From Alicyclobacillus acidiphilus NBRC 100859 (GTDB taxonomy: Bacteria; Bacillota; Bacilli; Alicyclobacillales; Alicyclobacillaceae), in the NCBI RefSeq assembly GCF_001544355.1, contig NZ_BCQI01000031.1:1-33966 (forward strand): DNA of 33,966 nt. The letters run 5' to 3'. The notes under the pieces were generated by a model. The model was not told the origin of the DNA. It saw nothing but the letters and a program-made list of their open reading frames with translations, and made no database searches. This document shows positions 24,718 to 32,569 of the stretch, in pieces. Positions within the stretch are counted from its first letter, which is position 1, and each line of letters starts with the position of its first letter. Both the position numbers and the translations under genes were made by a program.

Positions 24718-24908
24718 GGATAAGCGTCCGTGGGCCGCTTATCCTTGTCGAATCATCTGATTTTGGTGGAATAAGCGGCCGAGGGCCGCTTAATCGACCT
24801 GTGATCGCCTCGATCCGGCGGATATGGAGTGAATAAGCGTTTGTGGGCCGCTAAAATCGGCGGGATCGAGCGAGTTTGGTGGAATAAGCAGCCCGGGGCC
24901 GCTTATTC
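24718..24908 (+). repeat. Palindromic repeat array B (four units, spacing 51/62/51)
   Basis: TAAGC cores start at 24721, 24772, 24834 and 24885, giving spacings of 51, 62 and 51, identical to array A. Unit 1 is GGATAAGCG/CGCTTATCC (9 bp, 9-base loop). Unit 2 is TAAGCGGCC, loop GAG, GGCCGCTTA, the same stem as unit 1 of array A. Unit 3 is degraded on its right arm. Unit 4 is GAATAAGC/GCTTATTC. The array sits between the 5' end of hpnB and a plus-strand pseudogene, so it is not placed as a terminator. Confidence 0.8.
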
Positions 24909-24961
24909 GGCTTCGCGTTCTCCCGCGCCGCCCGCGCCTTCCCCCCGCGCCAGATCTTCAC

Positions 24962-24967
24962 TATAAT
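24962..24967 (+). promoter_or_regulatory. Candidate -10 box before the VOC fragment
   Basis: TATAAT lies 54 bases before the ATG of the glyoxalase-like fragment. No good -35 is seen in the GC-rich DNA upstream. Confidence 0.3.
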
Positions 24968-25020
24968 GGGCTCAGCTTCTTTTGTTGGCACTGGCACGTT
25001 TCGTTGTCGAGTCGCGGGGA

Positions 25021-25299
25021 ATGGGCGTAAGGGGCATTCGCAAGATCGGCCAGGTCTCGATCACGGTGGAGGACACAGCCAAAGCGGTTTCGTTCTATCG
25101 CGACGCGTTGGGACTTTCGTACATATGGGAGACCAATGGGATGGCTTTTTTCCCGCGATTCGGAAGGGAATTGGATGGCGATTCAATCGGAGATACCTGT
25201 AAACTGAGTAATTCTGAGAGACGTTTGGAGTTGGTGGATCTTGAAACAGCATCGGATCATCGTCGCTGGATGCGGCGGGATGTCCAACACTTGGTTTGA
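25021..25299 (+). pseudogene. Truncated VOC/glyoxalase-family gene
   Basis: The first 40 or so residues (MGVRGIRKIGQVSITVEDTA, then a helix with AVSFYRDALGL and NGMAFF) match the first beta-alpha-beta module of vicinal-oxygen-chelate proteins such as glyoxalases and extradiol dioxygenases. After about 25150 the reading frame stays open to 25299 but no longer resembles the family and runs over the start of the next gene. The rest of the fold, including the second module and metal ligands, is missing. I read it as a remnant left by deletion. A very short functional protein is less likely. Confidence 0.6.
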
Positions 25300-26257
25300 T
25301 TACGTCGCACAGCGGGACGATGCGGAGATCGTTGGTTTGGTGGATATCTACATCGACAGCGCCATCGCGATGGCGAACCGACGGGGACTGTCGGCACCTG
25401 CATTCAGCAGCTTGGAGCAAGCGCTTTCTGAAACGGATGCGAATCTTGTGTTCGATGTCACGATTCCTGAGAGTCATCGGGAGATTGTGACCACCGCGTT
25501 GACGGCTGGCTGCAATGTGTTCGGTGAAAAGCCGATGGGCGTGTCGATGGAGGATGCGAAGGCGATGCTGCGGGCGGCGGAGTCGACTGGCAAACGCTAT
25601 GCGGTCATGCAGAATCGCCGCTATCAAAAGCAGCTTCGCGCGCTGCGGGCGAGCGTGCAAAACGGGGCGATCGGGCGCGTCGGCTCCATCCACGCCGATT
25701 TCTTTATTGGCGCGCACTTCGGTGGATTTCGCGACGCGATGGAGCATCCGCTGATTCTCGACATGGCGATTCACACGTTCGATCAAGCGCGATGCATCTC
25801 TGGCGCGGACGCGGTGTCGGTGTATTGCCACGAGTTCAATCCGCCTGGATCGTGGTATTAGGGAAACGCGTCGGCTATCTGTATTTTCGAGATGAGCGAC
25901 GGATCGACATTCTGCTACCGAGGCTCCTGGTGCGCGGAGGGCATGAATACGTCGTGGGAGTCGTCGTGGCGCATCACGGGCGAGCGGGGGACGTTGATGT
26001 GGGACGGCGCGAACGATCCCGTCGGAGCCGTGGTCGACGAATCGCAGGCGCCGGCTTTCATTCGTCCTACGAAGCCGCTTTCGGTGCCGCTGGAGTGGGA
26101 CGGGCGCGAAGGCCATTGGGGCTGCCTCGACGAAATGTTTGCGTCGATCGCGGAGGGACGAGCTGCCGAAACGGACTGTCACGACAACATCAAGAGTGTC
26201 GCCATGGTGTTTGGCGCCATCGAGAGCGCCAAGTCGGGCCGGAAGGTGATGCTGTAA
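25241..26257 (+). pseudogene. Gfo/Idh/MocA oxidoreductase interrupted by an in-frame TAG
   Basis: The full frame of 339 codons reads as one Gfo/Idh/MocA-type NAD(P)-dependent sugar or inositol dehydrogenase. It has an N-terminal Rossmann fold (IIVAGCGGMSNTWFD), the EKPMG motif (about residues 92-96), and an active-site-like helix (DMAIHTFDQAR). Codon 207 at 25859-25861 is TAG, yet the same frame continues with strong family similarity (FEMSDGSTFCYRGSWCAEG) to the TAA at 26255-26257. No frameshift is needed. The TTG start at 25241 follows GGTGG closely and GGAG at 25227-25230. The second half has only a weak site before ATG 25892. It could be a nonsense-mutated gene, a sequencing error or readthrough. 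Confidence 0.75.
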
Positions 26258-26303
26258 GGCTGACACTCCAAAGGTGACCCTGCAATAGCGTGGATGCGTG
26301 AAT

Positions 26304-26350
26304 GGGACTCTGGACAGGCCGGCGGGCTCGCCTGTCCGGGGTCCTTTCTC
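26304..26350. terminator. Hairpin between the oxidoreductase and the pduL-ackA fusion
   Basis: GGACAGGC (26312-26319) pairs with GCCTGTCC (26330-26337), extended outward by GGAC and GTCC, and is followed on the plus strand by TTTCTCCTT. It separates convergent genes and probably stops transcription from both sides. Confidence 0.6.
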
Positions 26351-26358
26351 CTTGGGCG

Positions 26359-28107
26359 TTACGCGTGTGCGACGGCTGCCGTTTCGATCCGCCGGCTGTG
26401 ATCAGCGATGGACAACCAGTACGTGTCGCGGGCCATGATGATCTCTTCATTGGTCGGAATCACCAAGACTTTGACCGGAGAGTAGCGGCTAGACACGATG
26501 TGCTCGCCCTGGTTTGCGGTCTGGTTCAACGCTGGATCGAGATAGACGCCGGCGTATTCGAGACCTTGGCAAATCCGCTCGCGAATCTCAGCGCTGTGTT
26601 CCCCGATCCCCGCCGTGAAGATCATGGCGTCCGCTCCATTCATTCGCGCCATGCACAGTCCGATGTAGTCGTGGATCTTGCTCACGAAGATCTCGAGGGC
26701 CACCTGCGCGCGCCGGTGCCCATTTGCCGCGGCCTGCAGCAGGACACGGACGTCGTTGCTCAGCCCGGAGACGCCGAGGAGGCCGCTCTCGTGATTGAGC
26801 TTCTCGATCACCTGCTCGGTCGTCAGATGCTCGAGCTGTTCGAGCATCGGGATGATGGCGGGATCGATATTGCCGCTGCGCGTGCCCATCGCGACGCCAG
26901 CGAGCGGCGTGAGGCCCATGGATGTGGCGTATGACTCGCCGTTCTTAATCGCGGTGACACTGACGCCGTTGCCGATGTGGCAACTGATCAGGCGGAGTCG
27001 CTCCTTGGGCGTCTCGAGAAGCTGTTCCGCGCGTTCCATCACGTAACGATGGCTGCTGCCGTGAAAGCCGTATTTGCGAATCTTGTGTTTTTCGTAGTAC
27101 TCATAAGGTATCGGGTACAGGAACGAGGTTTCGGGCATCGTCTGATGAAAACTCGTGTCAAACACGGCCACGTGCGGCACGTCTGGATAGAAGCGCTGGG
27201 CCAACCGGATCCCTTCGGCGTTGAATGGATTGTGCAAGGGCGCAAGGTAGCCGAGCCGCTCAATTTGTTCGATCACGTCGTTGTCGAGCAAGGCCGACGC
27301 TTGGAACAAATCGCCGCCGTGGACGACACGATGCCCGACAGCGTCGATGTCGCTGCCGACTCGTTCGGCAATTTGCGAGACAGCGTTCGTCAACGACTCT
27401 CCATCCGCACGGGGAAGGTTACCTTCATCCAATTGGACTTCACCCGGCATGTCGTAGACTTTGTATTTCACCGAACTGCTTCCGCAATTGAGTACGAGAA
27501 CGCGTTTGGGTGTAAAGGTTTGAATTTCATGAATCGCGTCGATCTGGATGACGCTCACGATGTCTCCCGTCGACAGGCCGGACGCGTTCGCTTCGTCGGT
27601 GTCGATGTGAAACTCGAGCTGGTAGTTTGGATTCACGCGGCAGAGCACCTGTTCGAGAATGACTCGGCGCTCGCCTTTCGTCATCACGGCGACAAGGTCC
27701 TTGTCATGGACGCCGAGTTCCATGGCGTCTGTCGGGTGCAGATGCAGGTGGCGCTTCGCCAGTATGACACCGCGATCCAGCACAACAGAACCGTTCGGGC
27801 CAATCACTTCGATGCCAGGCGTCCCATCGATGTCGCCGGAGTCTCTCACGGGAGGGCGCAGCCCGAGCACATAGCTGTCGGTTTTCGAGATTTCGACTTG
27901 TGAGTACGGCCGCACTGGTCCGAGTACGCGCACGTTTGGGATCATGCCCTTGGGCCCCTTCAGCGTGACGGTTTCCTGACAAGCATACTGCCCAGGCTGT
28001 TTGAGTGGTTTGAGGACCTGAAACTCGTGGTTTTGACCAAACAGCTGATGTGCGTGTTCCTGCGTCAAGTGAATATGTCGATTGGATACGCCTACAGGTA
28101 CGTGCAT
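26359..28107 (-). CDS. Fused phosphotransacylase (PduL) and acetate kinase (AckA)
   Basis: A 582-residue protein joining two enzymes of the acetate pathway. Residues 1 to about 190 are a complete PduL-type phosphotransacylase: SNRHIHL (His11, His13) and KRHLHLH (His120, His122) are the zinc-site motifs, and HIDTDEAN is at 167-174. Residues 201-582 are acetate kinase with Asn207 (LNCGSSS), Arg260 (GHRVVHGG), Asp317 (FDTSFH), His349 (YGFHGSSH), Arg410 (GTRSGNIDP) and the ATP-site NEE at 553-555, all matching catalytic positions. Acetyl-CoA plus phosphate would give acetyl phosphate, then acetate and ATP. No microcompartment-targeting extension is seen. The start is ATG 28107 after AGGAGGG. The gene is divergent from kbl-tdh, which makes acetyl-CoA. 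Confidence 0.93.
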   Translation of the reverse strand: MHVPVGVSNRHIHLTQEHAHQLFGQNHEFQVLKPLKQPGQYACQETVTLKGPKGMIPNVRVLGPVRPYSQVEISKTDSYVLGLRPPVRDSGDIDGTPGIEVIGPNGSVVLDRGVILAKRHLHLHPTDAMELGVHDKDLVAVMTKGERRVILEQVLCRVNPNYQLEFHIDTDEANASGLSTGDIVSVIQIDAIHEIQTFTPKRVLVLNCGSSSVKYKVYDMPGEVQLDEGNLPRADGESLTNAVSQIAERVGSDIDAVGHRVVHGGDLFQASALLDNDVIEQIERLGYLAPLHNPFNAEGIRLAQRFYPDVPHVAVFDTSFHQTMPETSFLYPIPYEYYEKHKIRKYGFHGSSHRYVMERAEQLLETPKERLRLISCHIGNGVSVTAIKNGESYATSMGLTPLAGVAMGTRSGNIDPAIIPMLEQLEHLTTEQVIEKLNHESGLLGVSGLSNDVRVLLQAAANGHRRAQVALEIFVSKIHDYIGLCMARMNGADAMIFTAGIGEHSAEIRERICQGLEYAGVYLDPALNQTANQGEHIVSSRYSPVKVLVIPTNEEIIMARDTYWLSIADHSRRIETAAVAHA

Positions 28108-28153
28108 AGGGCAACCCTCCTGGTGAGTCTGTGATTCGGCATCTCATGCTCCC

Positions 28154-28171
28154 ATTGTCGCGGCGGACAAT
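28154..28171. promoter_or_regulatory. Inverted repeat upstream of pduL-ackA
   Basis: ATTGTC and GACAAT form a perfect 6-bp inverted repeat around GCGGCG in the divergent region. GACAATCG occurs again near 28247, so a regulator shared by the divergent units is possible. Confidence 0.35.
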
Positions 28172-28303
28172 CGAAGCGGAAAGGAACATTCGGATGGTTT
28201 TGTATCGTCCATTTGAACTAGTCCGGGGGCGTTGGCCGACAGCCTGCTGACAATCGGAAGAAGATCGATACGCTGCGGCATGGAGGCTTCGCCTCGGATG
28301 GCG

Positions 28304-28309
28304 TATGAT
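28304..28309 (+). promoter_or_regulatory. Candidate -10 box for kbl-tdh
   Basis: TATGAT lies 41 bases before the kbl start. A small hairpin (GAGGC, TTC, GCCTC at 28283-28295) occupies the -10 to -35 interval, and no good -35 is present. Confidence 0.3.
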
Positions 28310-28349
28310 AGATTCGTGATCCGGATTTCATGGACCGAGGAGGGCGCCT

Positions 28350-29540
28350 ATGGCGAACCAAAGTTTACAGTCATTTCTCGAGGCAAACTTGGGTGAATTG
28401 AAGGCGAATGGACTCTACAATGAGATTGAGCCGCTGCAGAGCGCGAACGGCCCCGTGATCGACATCAACGGCCGATCACTCATCAATCTCTCTTCGAATA
28501 ATTACTTTGGCCTTGCGACGGACAAACGGTTGATTCAGGCGGCTGTCGAGGCGACCGAGAAATACGGCGTTGGCGCAGGCGCCGTGCGAACCATCAATGG
28601 AACGCTCGACATTCATGTCGAGTTGGAGCGCAAAATCGCCGAGTTCAAGCACACCGAAGCGGCTATCGTGTTCCAGTCCGGCTTCAATTGCAATATGGGC
28701 GCGATTTCCGCAGTCATGGACGCCAACGACGCCATTTTGTCGGACGAGTTGAACCACGCGTCGATCATCGACGGCTGTCGTCTCTCCAGAGCGAAGATCA
28801 TCCGCGTCAAGCACTCCGACATGGACGATTTGCGCGCCAAGGCGAAAGAAGCCAAGGAGTCCGGACAGTACAACAAGGTAATGGTCATTACGGACGGCGT
28901 CTTCTCGATGGACGGAGATGTGGCAAAACTGCCTGAGATCGCCGAGATCGCCAAGGAGTTCGATCTTATCACCTACGTGGACGACGCGCACGGTTCGGGC
29001 GTGATGGGCAACGGCGCCGGCACTGTGAAGCATTTTGGCCTGTCCGACCAGATCGATTTCCAAATTGGCACCTTGTCGAAGGCGATTGGCGTCGTGGGCG
29101 GATATGTCGCCGGCCGCCAGGAGCTGATAGACTGGCTGAAGGTTCGGGCCCGGCCGTTTTTGTTCTCGACTTCGATGACACCTGGGGCCGCTGCGGCATG
29201 CATCGTCGCCATCGACATCTTGATGGACAGTTCCGATCTGCAGGAGCGGTTGTGGGAGAATGGCCGTTACCTGAAAGAGGGACTGAAGAAGCTTGGATTT
29301 GACATTGGCCACAGCGAGACCCCGATCACGCCGTGCATCATTGGCGACGAAACCGCGACGCAAGCGTTCAGCAAACGCCTGTACGCGGAAGGAGTCTACG
29401 CGAAGTCCGTCGTATTTCCGACTGTGCCCAAAGGAACAGGGCGCATCCGCAACATGCCGACTGCGGCTCATACGAAAGACATGTTGGATCAAGCGCTCGC
29501 AATCTACGAACGTGCGGGCAAGGACATGAACATCATTTGA
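28350..29540 (+). CDS. kbl: Glycine C-acetyltransferase (2-amino-3-ketobutyrate CoA ligase)
   Basis: A 396-residue PLP enzyme of the alpha-oxoamine synthase family, standard length. It cleaves 2-amino-3-oxobutyrate with CoA to glycine and acetyl-CoA. Visible marks are [15 protein letters not shown] near the N terminus, [24 protein letters not shown] with the cofactor Asp, and the Schiff-base Lys244 in [13 protein letters not shown]. The pairing with tdh 30 bases downstream distinguishes it from BioF or HemA relatives. The start is ATG 28350, seven bases after GAGGAGGG. It forms one operon with tdh for threonine breakdown. Confidence 0.95.
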   Translation: MANQSLQSFLEANLGELKANGLYNEIEPLQSANGPVIDINGRSLINLSSNNYFGLATDKRLIQAAVEATEKYGVGAGAVRTINGTLDIHVELERKIAEFKHTEAAIVFQSGFNCNMGAISAVMDANDAILSDELNHASIIDGCRLSRAKIIRVKHSDMDDLRAKAKEAKESGQYNKVMVITDGVFSMDGDVAKLPEIAEIAKEFDLITYVDDAHGSGVMGNGAGTVKHFGLSDQIDFQIGTLSKAIGVVGGYVAGRQELIDWLKVRARPFLFSTSMTPGAAAACIVAIDILMDSSDLQERLWENGRYLKEGLKKLGFDIGHSETPITPCIIGDETATQAFSKRLYAEGVYAKSVVFPTVPKGTGRIRNMPTAAHTKDMLDQALAIYERAGKDMNII

Positions 29541-29570
29541 CGTGTTCGGATGGATTCAGGAGGTTCTCAC

Positions 29571-30536
29571 GTGAAACGTATCTTAGTTACCGGCGCGCTT
29601 GGGCAAATCGGTTCGGAACTCGTCGCCCGCCTGAGGCAGGATTATGGAGCGGACAACGTCATTGAAACCGACATTCACGCGCCGACGCAAACCAGTGACA
29701 GTCCAACGGGCGGCTCCGGTCCATTCGAATTGCTCGATGTCACCGACGGTCAGCGCATGGCGGAACTGGTCGACAAGCATCAAGTTGACACCATCATCCA
29801 CTTGGCGGCATTGTTGTCCGTCACGGCTGAAAAGAATCCGTTGTTGGCCTGGAACCTCAACATGGGCGGCCTCATGAACGCGCTTGAAGTCGCCAGACAA
29901 TTTGGCTGTCAGGTGTTTTATCCGAGTTCCATCGCGGCGTTCGGTCCCCTGACGCCGAGGTTTCAGACGCCGCAGGACACCATCCAGCGGCCGACGACGA
30001 TGTACGGCATCAACAAAGTCGCTGGGGAATTGCTTTGTGACTATTACTTTCGGAAGTACGGCGTCGACGCGCGCGGCGTGCGCTTTCCAGGCCTCATCTC
30101 GCACAAGACGCCGCCCGGCGGCGGAACGACCGATTACGCGGTCGAGATTTATTACGAGGCGGTCCGGACAGGCAGGTACGTATGCCCCATCGCGAAAGGG
30201 ACCTACATGGACATGATGTACATGGAGGATGCCATCACGGCCGTGATCGACCTGATGGAGGCGGACGGCAGCCGATTGAAGCACCGCAATGCATTCAATA
30301 TCTCCGCCATGAGTGTGGATCCGGAGATGATCCGCTCGGCGATCCAGACCTGGATCCCGACGTTTGAGATGGCGTACGAGGTCGATAGTGAAAAGCAGTC
30401 GATTGCGGACAGTTGGCCGGATGCCATCGACTCCAGCGCGGCCCATGAGGAATGGGGCTTCCGCGCAAGGTACAATCTCGATGCCACCACGCGCGAAATG
30501 ATTGTCCATTTGCGAAAAAAGTTTGCGGTGATATAA
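29571..30536 (+). CDS. tdh: L-threonine 3-dehydrogenase, short-chain (epimerase-like) type
   Basis: A 321-residue NAD-dependent dehydrogenase of the GalE-like extended SDR group, which oxidises L-threonine to 2-amino-3-oxobutyrate for Kbl. The Rossmann motif is VTGALGQIGSEL at the N terminus, and the catalytic pair is Tyr145 and Lys149 in MYGINK. It is unrelated to the zinc-dependent threonine dehydrogenase of E. coli. The start is GTG 29571 because AGGAGG sits six bases upstream; ATG 29550 would precede that site. The final codons and stop also form the terminator hairpin shared with sdaAB, whose stop is only nine bases away on the other strand. Confidence 0.92.
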   Translation: MKRILVTGALGQIGSELVARLRQDYGADNVIETDIHAPTQTSDSPTGGSGPFELLDVTDGQRMAELVDKHQVDTIIHLAALLSVTAEKNPLLAWNLNMGGLMNALEVARQFGCQVFYPSSIAAFGPLTPRFQTPQDTIQRPTTMYGINKVAGELLCDYYFRKYGVDARGVRFPGLISHKTPPGGGTTDYAVEIYYEAVRTGRYVCPIAKGTYMDMMYMEDAITAVIDLMEADGSRLKHRNAFNISAMSVDPEMIRSAIQTWIPTFEMAYEVDSEKQSIADSWPDAIDSSAAHEEWGFRARYNLDATTREMIVHLRKKFAVI

Positions 30537-30547
30537 CACCGCAAACT
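30514..30547 (-). terminator. Intrinsic terminator of the sda operon, overlapping the tdh end
   Basis: AGTTTGCGGTG (30520-30530) and CACCGCAAACT (30537-30547) form a perfect 11-bp stem with a six-base loop that contains the tdh stop codon. Read on the minus strand, the stem is followed by a TTTTTT run (the AAAAAA at 30515-30520), so it is a canonical terminator for sdaAB whose left half and T tract are tdh codons. Confidence 0.8.
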
Positions 30548-31214
30548 ACTCGGCATGGACGACGCGAACGTCCATCAATTGCTTGACCTCGGCGCGGAGC
30601 GTTTGCAGCAGCGCTTCGTCAAACGGTTCGTCGATTTCGCAGACGGTGACGGCCGATCCGCCGCGCGTCCATCGTTCCAAACTCAAACGGGCGATATTGT
30701 ACCCTCTCGCGTCGAGCAAGTGGGACACCTTTGCCAAAAAACCGCGCGTATCGGTGTGGTACAAGATCAACGTGGTCCGCTCACCCGTGAATTTGATGGG
30801 CAATCCGTCCAACTCCTGGACCTCGACCTTGCCGCCGCCGAGCGAACTCGCGACGACCGTGGTGGAACGATGGTTCCCTCGGATGTCGATAGCTACGGTA
30901 TTGGGGTGAAAGTAGCCGACGTGGCCGGGTTGAAAGTGGTACTCGAGACCAGCCTCGAGTGCCGCCTTGTCCGCTTCCGGAATGCGGGGATCGTCCGTCG
31001 CCATCCCGAGTACGCCAGCCAACAAGGCCACATCGGTGCCGTGTCCTTCGTAGGTTTGCGCGAACGAGCCCATGAGCCGAAACGACACCTGCTTAGGTTC
31101 TTCGCCGAGCACTTGCCGGGCCAAGTTTCCGATTCGTACGGCGCCAGCCGTGTGTGAGCTGGATGGCCCCACCATGATGGGGCCGATAATATCGAACACG
31201 CTGTTGTATTTCAC
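30546..31214 (-). CDS. sdaAB: L-serine dehydratase, beta subunit
   Basis: A 222-residue subunit of the iron-sulfur L-serine dehydratase (serine to pyruvate and ammonia). The N-terminal part starts with SVFDIIGPIMVGPSSSHTAG, the serine dehydratase beta signature, and contains the expected FRLMGSFAQTYEGHGTD region (about 45-62). The C-terminal part (about 145-215) is an ACT domain (TTLILYHTDTRGFLAKVSHL), a regulatory amino-acid-binding fold. The start is GTG 31214 following GAGGTGAC, six bases after the alpha-subunit stop, so translation is coupled. It is second in the operon, the reverse of the order I recall for Bacillus subtilis. Confidence 0.93.
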   Translation of the reverse strand: MKYNSVFDIIGPIMVGPSSSHTAGAVRIGNLARQVLGEEPKQVSFRLMGSFAQTYEGHGTDVALLAGVLGMATDDPRIPEADKAALEAGLEYHFQPGHVGYFHPNTVAIDIRGNHRSTTVVASSLGGGKVEVQELDGLPIKFTGERTTLILYHTDTRGFLAKVSHLLDARGYNIARLSLERWTRGGSAVTVCEIDEPFDEALLQTLRAEVKQLMDVRVVHAE

Positions 31215-31220
31215 GCATCG

Positions 31221-32111
31221 TCACCTCGATTCGCAAGGCTTGCCAAATACCTGTTCGCGCAGGGCTTTTCCGCGGGGCGTCGCGGCCAGCCCCCCAAGTC
31301 CCGTCTCGCGCAGGGATTCCGGCATCGCGTTGCCGATCTCGTACATCGCCTGAATCACTTCGTCCGGCGGAATGATGCTCTTTACGCCTGCCAACGCCAT
31401 ATCGGCTGCCGCGAGCGCAGTGACCGCATGCAGTCCGTTGCGGATAATGCAAGGGATTTCCACCAGACCGCCGACCGGATCGCACACGAGCCCGAGCGAA
31501 TTCTTCAGCGCCAGGCCCACCGCGTGACCGACTTGCTCAGGTGTTCCGCCGGCGATCTCGACCACTGCTCCAGCCGCCATCGCAGTCGCCGATCCAATCT
31601 CCGCCTGACAGCCGCCAGCTGCCCCCGAGATGGAAGCGGAGTTGGCGATGACCAGTCCCAGCGCGGCCGCCGTCAACAGCGACATGACGATGGACTCGCG
31701 CGGATATTTGCCCGTTTCGAGAATCGAGATCAGAACCCCAGGCAATATGCCGGCCGATCCCGCCGTTGGCGTCGCCACAATCCTTCCCATGCCCGCATTC
31801 ACTTCGTTGACGGACAAAGCGTACGCCATCGCCTGGAGCGCCGCCGGATGCAGAAACGATCGGCCGGTCTTCAGATACTCCTGGACCAGGTACGCGTCCC
31901 CGCCAGTCAGTCCCGTACGGGATCGAATCGGCTCGCGCGTTCCCTTGTGCGCCGCTTCCTCCATCACTTCGAACTGGCGATTCATAAGCTGGATGATCTC
32001 GTCTTTGGATCGCCCAGATTGTTCACATTCGACTTCGAGCATGACGTTCGCGATCGACGTGTTCTTCGTCTCGGCGAGTTTGATTAAATCGTGCAAATGG
32101 ACGAACGCCAT
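31221..32111 (-). CDS. sdaAA: L-serine dehydratase, alpha subunit
   Basis: A 296-residue catalytic subunit that binds an oxygen-sensitive [4Fe-4S] cluster and deaminates L-serine to pyruvate. The cluster ligands expected for the family are present: Cys168 (GGCQAEIGSA), Cys210 (LVCDPVGG) and Cys221 (EIPCIIRN). IVATPTAGSAGILPG is the substrate-site motif. The start is ATG 32111, six bases after GAGGAGG. It leads the sda operon. Glycine from Tdh/Kbl could feed it only via serine hydroxymethyltransferase, which is not in the window. Confidence 0.94.
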   Translation of the reverse strand: MAFVHLHDLIKLAETKNTSIANVMLEVECEQSGRSKDEIIQLMNRQFEVMEEAAHKGTREPIRSRTGLTGGDAYLVQEYLKTGRSFLHPAALQAMAYALSVNEVNAGMGRIVATPTAGSAGILPGVLISILETGKYPRESIVMSLLTAAALGLVIANSASISGAAGGCQAEIGSATAMAAGAVVEIAGGTPEQVGHAVGLALKNSLGLVCDPVGGLVEIPCIIRNGLHAVTALAAADMALAGVKSIIPPDEVIQAMYEIGNAMPESLRETGLGGLAATPRGKALREQVFGKPCESR

Positions 32112-32201
32112 CCGACATCCTCCTCACACATGTCTAGTGCCGCACTCGCTATTTTCGAGGACATACGTACATTCGGTCCAGTGATCTTGTGCTTCACTTT
32201 G

Positions 32202-32207
32202 ATTATA
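32202..32207 (-). promoter_or_regulatory. Candidate -10 box of the sda operon
   Basis: TATAAT on the minus strand, about 90 bases before sdaAA. No good -35 is seen at standard spacing; an activator site could replace it, and two inverted repeats lie just upstream. Confidence 0.35.
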
Positions 32208-32231
32208 CGCGAATTGCCGCAGCGGGTGATA

Positions 32232-32275
32232 TCCATCGAGCGTAGGCGATGGACACGTGGCATGGCAAGCCATGC
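32232..32275. promoter_or_regulatory. Two inverted repeats between sdaAA and a small gene
   Basis: TCCATCG (32232-32238) and CGATGGA (32247-32253) form one perfect repeat. GCATGGC, AA, GCCATGC (32260-32275) form another, a 16-bp near-continuous palindrome. Both lie upstream of the sda -10 and of the small gene at 32323, the usual place for operators of divergent units. Confidence 0.4.
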
Positions 32276-32322
32276 AATATTTCCTGTCAGCAAGAGGATA
32301 CTAGCAAGCAGGAGGTGGACAC

Positions 32323-32442
32323 GTGACCAAGGAGCACAAGAAGCCGGCGCACAACGACGCCAACAAGACGTTGCCACTCGAAGAACACGAAGAACGCGTG
32401 CAGGGCGAGACGCAGAGATCGAAAAACAGAAAGCGCAAGTAG
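32323..32442 (+). CDS. Small highly charged protein (39 residues)
   Basis: A GTG start six bases after AGGAGGTGG, one of the strongest ribosome binding sites in the window, opens a 39-codon frame ending at TAG 32442. The peptide is almost entirely polar: it begins MTKEHKKPAHNDANK, continues LEEHEERVQGE, and ends in a basic cluster SKNRKRK. There is no hydrophobic segment and no Cys. I do not recognise the family. Such peptides resemble small acid-soluble or nucleic-acid-binding proteins of spore-formers only in general composition. A strong terminator follows at 32570-32599, which supports an independent transcript. Confidence 0.6.
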   Translation: MTKEHKKPAHNDANKTLPLEEHEERVQGETQRSKNRKRK

Positions 32443-32569
32443 CCGAGTGGGAAGCGGGTGGCGCCGATGGCCGGGTAAGGCGGACGGGAAACGGAGGAGG
32501 ATGTCCTCCAGTACATCAGCCTCCCGCGCGAAGGCACGAACAGGTTCGATACATGGAAGACGCACGAAG

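Noticed and set aside
25859-25861. Pyrrolysine insertion at the TAG codon
   Set aside because: No pyl genes are in the window, the family is not a methylamine methyltransferase, and a plain nonsense change is simpler.
25061-26266. 401-residue minus-strand ORF opposite the damaged oxidoreductase
   Set aside because: It is Arg/His-rich as expected of antisense frames, has no recognisable domain, and covers both the VOC fragment and the oxidoreductase.
26977-27903. 308-residue plus-strand ORF opposite the pduL-ackA fusion
   Set aside because: It is a shadow of a strongly supported gene on the other strand.
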